Shown here piece by piece: positions 17,397 through 22,472 of a DNA stretch of 22,472 nucleotides. Positions within the stretch are counted from its first letter, which is position 1. Each line of letters starts with the position of its first letter. Where the stretch lies: assembly GCA_034437695.1 (NCBI GenBank), contig DAOTTJ010000116.1, positions 1 through 22,472 on the forward strand. The letters are read 5' to 3'. The notes below the pieces were generated by a model, which did not search any database, had not been told where the DNA came from, and worked only from the letters and a program-made list of their open reading frames with translations. The position numbers were made by a program, and so were the translations under genes. The stretch is from Paraktedonobacter sp034437695. GTDB taxonomy: Bacteria > Chloroflexota > Ktedonobacteria > Ktedonobacterales > Ktedonobacteraceae.

Positions 17397-17869
17397 CTAT
17401 ACGCATTGGTTCCGGCTATGATGTCCATGCCTTCGCGCCTCAAAGACAACTCGTGCTGGGAGGAGTAACTATCCCCTATGAATATGGCCTGGCAGGCCAC
17501 TCAGACGCCGACGCGGTCATCCACGCGATCGTCGACGCGCTGCTGGGAGCAGCTGCGCTCGGAGATATTGGCCAGCATTTCCCCTCCAGCGATCCACGCT
17601 GGAAAGATCAGCCCAGTACCGGCTTCCTGGCCTATACGTTTGACCTATTAGGTCAGAATGGGTGGAGTATCACTAATATCGATGCAACGATCATCGCCGA
17701 AAAGCCGCGTATGGGAGGTCACATTCCAGCGATGCGTGCTCACCTGGCTGAGCACCTGCATCTCGAAATCGGCCAGGTAAGCGTTAAAGCTACCACAACC
17801 GATGGCCTGGGTTTCACTGGACGAGGCGAAGGGATCGCCTGTTCTGCCATAGCGTTGATCGAACGTTAG
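17393..17869 (+). CDS. ispF: 2-C-methyl-D-erythritol 2,4-cyclodiphosphate synthase
   Basis: It cyclises CDP-ME 2-phosphate to MEcPP. The 158-aa protein has the normal length. Zinc ligands are visible as Asp10 and His12 (GYDVHAF) and His44, with GHSDAD at 35-40 and the C-terminal signature KATTTDGLGFTGRGEGIAC at 132-150. The start is in the ATGA overlap with the ispD stop, the usual sign of coupled translation. It ends 13 bp from the convergent tatA stop, and no terminator lies in between. Confidence 0.97.
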   Translation: MTIRIGSGYDVHAFAPQRQLVLGGVTIPYEYGLAGHSDADAVIHAIVDALLGAAALGDIGQHFPSSDPRWKDQPSTGFLAYTFDLLGQNGWSITNIDATIIAEKPRMGGHIPAMRAHLAEHLHLEIGQVSVKATTTDGLGFTGRGEGIACSAIALIER

Positions 17870-17882
17870 ACTGGCGAGCAAA

Positions 17883-18191
17883 CTATACTTCCTCTGTCTC
17901 GTTGGTGACTTCGCTAGCAACTGCGCCCTGTTTCTCATCGTAGAGAAGCGTAGACGTGACGAATTTGCGGGCCGCCTGCTGAGGATTGAGCGGGATCTGA
18001 AACTGCGAGACAGTCTCCCTGACCTTACTCAAATCTTCCATAGGCAACTCCGCCAACATTTGATCCTTCACTTCTTTGGCCTGCCCCACACCCCGACCAG
18101 CGTTATGCGAGATAGATTGGAGCGTCTTAGGTCCAAAGATCAAAAGTGCAATACCAACAACAACGACAATGTCTAGAATATGAAAGCCCAT
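17883..18191 (-). CDS. tatA: Sec-independent translocase subunit, TatA/TatB family
   Basis: The 102-aa protein has a short N-terminal membrane helix (about 5-19), the hinge FGP (19-21) and an amphipathic helix (KTLQSISHNAGRGVGQAKEVKDQM), followed by an acidic tail: the TatA/B layout. These subunits form the protein-conducting part of the twin-arginine pathway with TatC, which is not in the window. TatA versus TatB cannot be settled from the sequence alone; the length fits TatA. ATG 18191 follows AAGGGGGG about 7 nt upstream. It is a lone tat gene facing ispF. Confidence 0.88.
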   Translation of the reverse strand: MGFHILDIVVVVGIALLIFGPKTLQSISHNAGRGVGQAKEVKDQMLAELPMEDLSKVRETVSQFQIPLNPQQAARKFVTSTLLYDEKQGAVASEVTNETEEV

Positions 18192-18222
18192 GTAGGACCC
18201 CCCTTTACATAAAGCCAGATGT

Positions 18223-18248
18223 GCAGAACTTCTGCCCCCTCTACTTTA
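18223..18248 (-). promoter_or_regulatory. tatA promoter with palindrome at the start site
   Basis: On the - strand TGG-TAAAGT forms an extended -10 (hexamer at 18243-18248), placing the start near 18236. The dyad GCAGAA-C-TTCTGC (18223-18235) covers the first transcribed bases and could be an operator. The -35 is poor. Confidence 0.4.
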
Positions 18249-18387
18249 CCACAAAAAACCCGCTGATGGAACGCCTCTCATGCTTCAGCATGTCGACATA
18301 TTTCGAACGGACTAGCCAGTTTACACGAAAAAAGAGCCGAGCGACGTTTAAAAGAAGCGAGAGTGAAAAGGGAGTCGGAGAGGAGAT

Positions 18388-18541
18388 GGCATGGCTCAAT
18401 ATCTCAAGGCAAGAACACGCCAGCAAGTCTTATTGAGCCGGTCAGACCCAAAACGATTGTCAATAGCCATGCCTGGACATCCCCCACACCCCATCCAGGT
18501 CTGCCGGTCGAGTTCCCCCAGAACTTCGACCGGTCTTCTTT
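18388..18541 (+). ncRNA. Candidate structured small RNA or attenuator in the tatA-ICMT gap
   Basis: On the + strand, GGCATGGCT (18388-18396) pairs perfectly with AGCCATGCC (18465-18473), while the overlapping GGCTCAATA (18393-18401) pairs perfectly with TATTGAGCC (18431-18439), so the two 9-bp helices share bases. Downstream, CCTGGA (18472-18477) pairs with TCCAGG (18494-18499) and CAGACC (18443-18448) with GGTCTG (18498-18503), then a terminator-type hairpin follows. No ORF fits and no known RNA family motif is recognised. No good promoter is visible just upstream, so the 5' end is a guess; it could be the far end of ispF read-through. Confidence 0.4.
18504..18541 (+). terminator. Rho-independent terminator on the + strand
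   Basis: CCGGTCGAGTTC (18504-18515) pairs with GAAC-T-TCGACCGG (18521-18533), with one bulged T and a 5-nt loop, followed by TCTTCTTT on the + strand. The - strand side has no T run, so it does not serve the - strand gene at 18593-19195. Confidence 0.7.
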
Positions 18542-18592
18542 GTGAATCAGACCCGCCTGGTGGAACAGAGCATCATGGGGCTAGATCTTCTG

Positions 18593-19195
18593 CTATAGCA
18601 CAAAAGGAATGAGCCGTTTGGTGTGCTGCATATATTCCCGATAGCGCTGGCCCAGATGTTCCTGGAGGACATGCTCTTCTACCCGGATACGATAACTGAA
18701 ACCGATAAGTGTGCATCCCAGAATGGCGAGGAGGCTCAACCAGTTATTCGCCAAGCTGAGTCCCAATCCGAGCAACGTGATGAGGATACCAGTATAGGAG
18801 GGATGCCGAATGAGTCGGTAGGGACCCGCGTCAATCACGGTCTGCTCGGGTGCCACGGCCACGCTGGTCGTAAAAAAGCGACCAAGCACGCTGATGGCGT
18901 AGAGACGTAAGGCAATTCCAGCATACATGAGCACAATGCCCAGCCAGAAAAAGAATTTGGGAGCGCTGGTGATGGCGGTGGCAGGAACCATCCAAGCCAA
19001 CAGCATACCGAGGAGAAGACCGAACACTATCGAGCAAAGGAGAACCGCGTGCGATCCTTTATCCTGGCGCTGGGTACCAGCACGGAGACGCTTGTACGTC
19101 CTGATATCTATGCCCGCTTCTATCACCCTCCAAATAAGAAAGCTCGCTACCAGAACACCGATATAGAGCGGATTCTGAACGAAAAACGGCTGCAT
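18593..19195 (-). CDS. ICMT-family membrane methyltransferase
   Basis: The 200-aa protein has four to five hydrophobic helices and the isoprenylcysteine carboxyl methyltransferase family signature: GPYRLIRHPSYTG at 124-136, then a long helix and RIRVEEHVLQEHLGQRYREY at 169-188, the SAM- and substrate-binding core. Bacterial members methylate small lipophilic or carboxylate substrates; the actual substrate is unknown. I chose ATG 19195 because AAAGGA sits 8 nt upstream; the ATG at 19204 overlaps that site. A dyad GTCTACA/TGTAGAC (19224-19230 and 19249-19255) lies just upstream. Confidence 0.85.
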   Translation of the reverse strand: MQPFFVQNPLYIGVLVASFLIWRVIEAGIDIRTYKRLRAGTQRQDKGSHAVLLCSIVFGLLLGMLLAWMVPATAITSAPKFFFWLGIVLMYAGIALRLYAISVLGRFFTTSVAVAPEQTVIDAGPYRLIRHPSYTGILITLLGLGLSLANNWLSLLAILGCTLIGFSYRIRVEEHVLQEHLGQRYREYMQHTKRLIPFVL

Positions 19196-19204
19196 GTTCC
19201 ACAT

Positions 19205-19507
19205 CCTTTGCGCTAAAAATCTTGTCTACAGCGATATAACGCGTGAGTTGTAGACCGATACACACTGTTCTTCTCTCGTACGCGCTCATTCCTGGTTGAG
19301 GATACATGAAGATGTCCTTGACAATAAGTCATCTTTCCTACTCATTGTATGCTCTGAAAAAGTCTCTGGCAAGAGACATATCTTTTGCGAAATCCAAAGT
19401 ATGCCCCATTAAGCTTCTTCGTGTGAGATTTCGCATAGATATACGTTTATACCTATAAGTAATCATCAGTGGAAAAACGCATTTTTTATGTTCAGAGAGG
19501 GACGCTC
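19205..19507. other. Divergent intergenic region between ICMT gene and NACHT gene
   Basis: No gene seen. It holds the inverted repeat GTCTACA/TGTAGAC (19224-19255), a hairpin GTCTCT/AGAGAC (19362-19377, 4-nt loop), and an imperfect dyad AAGATG...CATCTT (19309-19335) that encloses a TTGACA (19318-19323). No well-spaced -10 accompanies that TTGACA. The stretch 19380-19507 is A+T richer than its surroundings. A purine tract AGAGAGGGA (about 19494-19502) precedes the NACHT start. Confidence 0.35.
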
Positions 19508-22472
19508 ATGCCGTCAGACGCGCAAACGCCGCTTCACTCTATACCAACATGGGCTATTACGATCTGCCAGAGGATCGGGACGATGCCTGGGTTTCTATGG
19601 AGCAATCTGGTTGGCCTTGTGAGTGGAGTAATGGCAACCTGGTTGACCGCAACCAGCGATACTGACTACAGTAAGACGCCCCTCCTGACCATCCTCCGCC
19701 ACTGGCCAATAATGGTAGTGATACTCGTTGTGATCTGGGGTCTCTGTATACTTTGTACGGTCATTGGCAAGTTTCCAGTGCAGGACAAGTCGGTAAAGCA
19801 GTTGCGACGAGCATATCTGGCCAGCGTCATCAGTAAGACGGAGTCGCTGAGGATTGAGGGCCTTCCCATGATCTATACGCCAGTGGCGCTGGACGAGATC
19901 TTTATTCCCTTGCAACTCAAACCCCACCAGGCACGCATCGACCAGCTATTAACGTCGAAGAGTCGCAAGCAACTGCGCGAAGGCATCAAGCGCGGCGAGG
20001 TCTCGCCAGAGGTCGAGCCGGTTTTGATCCAGGCCGAGCGCGATTTCGCGGTATTGCTAGACAAAGAGAAGAGTATACCGATCTCACAACTCTGGGAAGG
20101 TCTGACATACAAGGAATCAGCAGCAGTTATTCAGGGAACGCCAGGCATGGGTAAGAGCACGCTTCTACTGCGTTTGACAGAATATATGGCTCGACAAAGC
20201 AAGGGAACAGACGACGATCTGAGTGGACAAACATTTGCACCAGCTTTGATCCCACTCTTCATCAGCCTGGGTCCCTACGCCACGTTTCGCCAGAAGCACG
20301 CAGACAGCAGCGAAAAGGACCGCTCGATCCGCGCATATCTGGCCTCACTGCCAAATGAGATGAGCGAACTGAGTTCGCCGCAAACGGTAGTCTGGCTGAG
20401 CGACGAACTGGGCAAAGGGCATTGTTTAGTGCTGTTCGATGCACTCGACGAAGTCAGCAGTTCTACCCTGCGTTTCGAGGTCCAGAGCGCGATCAAGGAC
20501 TTTATCACCGAAGTGCGTGCCGAAACAGACGCGCAACAGCGCTTCAATCGCTTCCTTGTTACTTCACGAGTTGCTGGCTATGATCCTAATGCCTTCTCCT
20601 ATCCTCACTATACCCTCGCTGAACTTACTGAAGAGCAGATCAAAGATTTTCTCCCACGCTGGTGCCAGGCCAGCGCTCAGCGCGACCTGCGAATGGTCAC
20701 AAGCGACAGCACACAGATCGATCGCCAAGCAGCGCTGATCGAGCGGGATCTCCTTGATGCATTAGAGAATCATCAGGGTGTCAAAGAGATGGCGGAAAAT
20801 CCTTTTCTGCTCACCCTGCTGGCTATCATGCGCCAGAATGGCGTTTCGCTTCCACATCGACGTATCGAGCTGTATGCAAAAGTTACGCAGATCCTGCTCG
20901 TCGATCGCAACGTTCGGCGTGGACAGACCGAGATTCCCGAAGAGCAGGCCCTGCGACGATTGGGACCGCTGGCCTATCAGATGCAAGCCAGCAAAAATAG
21001 CTTTGTGACTACCGCCGAAGCCTGTGCATCCATCAGGGATGTACTCATAAAGAGTGAGCAGTTTCCCGAAGAACAGGCTGCAAAAGCGGCACAAGAATTT
21101 CTGGACCGTGTGCGCATACGCGGAGGCATTTTCGTCCATCGGGCCAGCGAATTTCTGGGCTTCTTTCATCGCACCTTTCAAGAATATTTTGCCGCCCGCT
21201 ACTTGCTAAGTTCTTTGAACGCTGATCCAGAAACACAACGAGCGCTAGTGGAGAAGGCTCGCCGACTCGATGACCTGTGGCGCGAGCCTTTCCTGCTCGC
21301 GATGGCCTACCAGAATAGCGAGCACTCTCGTATTGCTCAAGAGATTATGCGCGACCTGCTAACCGGACAGCCTGGAGATGCCCAGGCACAGCATGCCCAT
21401 GATGTGCTGCTGGTCGGGCATTGTCTATTGGAAGCAAAAGCCTCTACACTTCCACCCGAGCTTGAACAGCAGATTGTGTTGGCGCTATTAGAAGTGTATT
21501 TTAGCGAACTGGAGAACAGAAACGACGATGAGCGTCGGAGTGTAGAGCAGGTAATGATTGAGATCTTACAAGTGATCTCTAACGAAGCCGAACACTCCGC
21601 TGTACTCCATATCTTGCGGGAAACATTGCGCGATCCTCAGCGAAAAGAGTATCAGCTTGCGTTGCTGGTTATATTAGCATTCATAGGTCAACGCTTGCAA
21701 GGTTGTACTGCCATCGTCTTTAGCCAACTGATTCCTCCTCTGCTTGGCCTGGCAGGCACACCCGCTCCTGGGGGCTTTGAGATTCTTGTACCTGTTACTC
21801 AACCCTCCTATGAAACCAGCGACTGGGCTGTCAGTGCTCTGCTGGCCTTGAGGAAACTGGGACCTGCGGGGGCAGTAGAGAGTCAGCGTTTTGAGCCTTA
21901 TCTGGAACAACTGGCGCTTTATTCACTGGAAAGAGGACTGATGACGCCAGTGCAAGTGCCATCGGCCAGAGAACAATTTGCGCAGTATAAGGAAGTGTTA
22001 CAACAATGGCTAAAACTGCGAGAAAGGAAGAGCACAAAGGAAGTAGCAGTGGTTGAGGCGATAAACATTCAGCGAAATTTACTCCAGGCAGCAGAAGAAA
22101 TCCTGTATCCCTTTGACGGGCATCTGTTAAACATGCTCGTTCGCTCACAAGGTCAGACTGACTGGCAGGTCGTCTGGCAAGCATATTTGGGCGAGCAAAT
22201 GGAACATGGCAGCTACCAGGAGTATCAGTACTGCGCACTCCTCTGGAGCACTCTTTTCCCCGAACCGGCAGCATTGCTGACCCTGGCTAAGCATTTGCAG
22301 ATGCACCTTGCTGGTGCCAATCCTCACCAGCGCTTTGCCCGTCGCTTCTTACTCAAAATTGTGGCCTATTTGAGGGATTTGAGCAATTTGAGGGATTTGA
22401 GCAATTTGAGGGATTTGAGCAATTTGAGATATTTGAGGGATTTGAGCAATTTGAGTGATTTGAGCAATTTGA
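19508..22472 (+). CDS. Membrane-anchored NACHT-domain STAND ATPase with LRD/LSN repeats (partial, 3' end outside window)
   Basis: The frame is open from ATG 19508 to the right edge, 988 residues so far. The N terminus has two hydrophobic segments (about 28-46 and 66-87). A NACHT ATPase follows: Walker A GTPGMGKST 210-218, Walker B CLVLFDALDEV 306-316, sensor RFLVTSR 348-354, the winged-helix motif AENPFLLTLLA 429-439 and FFHRTFQEYFAARYL 552-566. A helical region (about 570-950) lacks recognised repeats. From residue 955 the sequence is almost pure LRD/LSN triplets. NACHT proteins are signal-sensing switches, several of them anti-phage in bacteria; the role of this one is inference. GAGAGGGA precedes the ATG. 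Confidence 0.9.
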   Translation, partial: MPSDAQTPLHSIPTWAITICQRIGTMPGFLWSNLVGLVSGVMATWLTATSDTDYSKTPLLTILRHWPIMVVILVVIWGLCILCTVIGKFPVQDKSVKQLRRAYLASVISKTESLRIEGLPMIYTPVALDEIFIPLQLKPHQARIDQLLTSKSRKQLREGIKRGEVSPEVEPVLIQAERDFAVLLDKEKSIPISQLWEGLTYKESAAVIQGTPGMGKSTLLLRLTEYMARQSKGTDDDLSGQTFAPALIPLFISLGPYATFRQKHADSSEKDRSIRAYLASLPNEMSELSSPQTVVWLSDELGKGHCLVLFDALDEVSSSTLRFEVQSAIKDFITEVRAETDAQQRFNRFLVTSRVAGYDPNAFSYPHYTLAELTEEQIKDFLPRWCQASAQRDLRMVTSDSTQIDRQAALIERDLLDALENHQGVKEMAENPFLLTLLAIMRQNGVSLPHRRIELYAKVTQILLVDRNVRRGQTEIPEEQALRRLGPLAYQMQASKNSFVTTAEACASIRDVLIKSEQFPEEQAAKAAQEFLDRVRIRGGIFVHRASEFLGFFHRTFQEYFAARYLLSSLNADPETQRALVEKARRLDDLWREPFLLAMAYQNSEHSRIAQEIMRDLLTGQPGDAQAQHAHDVLLVGHCLLEAKASTLPPELEQQIVLALLEVYFSELENRNDDERRSVEQVMIEILQVISNEAEHSAVLHILRETLRDPQRKEYQLALLVILAFIGQRLQGCTAIVFSQLIPPLLGLAGTPAPGGFEILVPVTQPSYETSDWAVSALLALRKLGPAGAVESQRFEPYLEQLALYSLERGLMTPVQVPSAREQFAQYKEVLQQWLKLRERKSTKEVAVVEAINIQRNLLQAAEEILYPFDGHLLNMLVRSQGQTDWQVVWQAYLGEQMEHGSYQEYQYCALLWSTLFPEPAALLTLAKHLQMHLAGANPHQRFARRFLLKIVAYLRDLSNLRDLSNLRDLSNLRYLRDLSNLSDLSNL
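22370..22472 (+). repeat. 9-bp/18-bp coding tandem repeat in the NACHT gene
   Basis: Eleven full 9-bp units and 4 bases of a twelfth reach the window edge. The units alternate TTGAGGGAT and TTGAGCAAT, with one TTGAGATAT and one TTGAGTGAT variant. They encode Leu-Arg-Asp and Leu-Ser-Asn. Every Leu codon is TTG, whereas the rest of the gene mixes Leu codons, which points to recent expansion by slippage or unequal exchange. The total length is unknown. Confidence 0.95.

Noticed and set aside
18388..18541. Resemblance of GAGCCGGTCAGACCC to a cobalamin riboswitch box
   Set aside because: The other conserved cobalamin blocks are absent and no B12-related gene follows.
22370..22472. CRISPR array
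   Set aside because: The repeats are 9 bp, contiguous without spacers, and in frame with the NACHT gene.

Overview
The window looks like chromosomal DNA of a Gram-positive-like bacterium of the phylum Chloroflexota, most probably class Ktedonobacteria. This is inferred from gene content, not from any marker or database search. The oxidative pentose-phosphate genes are ordered as in Actinobacteria (tal-zwf-opcA-pgl). The clpC-radA-yacL-ispD-ispF run is ordered as in Firmicutes. Alongside these is a large NACHT-type STAND ATPase, a class expanded in complex, multicellular-type bacteria. No rRNA, tRNA, CRISPR array or transposase was found.

Region 1 (1-5471) is a carbohydrate block on the + strand: the 3' end of transaldolase, glucose-6-phosphate dehydrogenase (zwf), its assembly/activation factor (opcA), 6-phosphogluconolactonase (pgl) and ribulose-phosphate 3-epimerase (rpe). 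Together they cover most of the oxidative branch plus two non-oxidative steps; gnd and transketolase are not in the window. The gaps between these genes are long (about 490, 200, 115 and 165 bp) and hold promoter-like sites, hairpins and one element with terminal inverted repeats.

Region 2 (5479-8571) holds a tandem-GNAT acetyltransferase overlapping a P1/S58 (DmpA/NylC-type) self-processing hydrolase on the + strand. On the - strand are a proline-rich protein with one C-terminal membrane helix and a CoA-type NUDIX hydrolase that may have a leaderless mRNA.

Region 3 (8572-17869) is housekeeping on the + strand: a four-S1-domain ribosomal protein S1 homologue with a long leader and a strong terminator; clpC with a long leader and two promoter candidates; radA; a membrane PIN-TRAM protein (YacL type); and the MEP-pathway genes ispD and ispF, which overlap by 4 bp. 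The disA gene often found between radA and yacL is absent, and a 309-bp regulatory gap sits there instead.

Region 4 (17883-19195, - strand) has a TatA-family protein and an ICMT-family membrane methyltransferase. The 400-bp gap between them holds a + strand terminator-like hairpin preceded by competing long helices, a candidate for an undescribed small RNA or attenuator.

Region 5 (19508 to the right edge, + strand) is a membrane-anchored NACHT ATPase, open to the last base. It ends in a nearly perfect 9-bp tandem repeat encoding LRD/LSN triplets. This is the most likely part of a novel (defence or signalling) system in the window.
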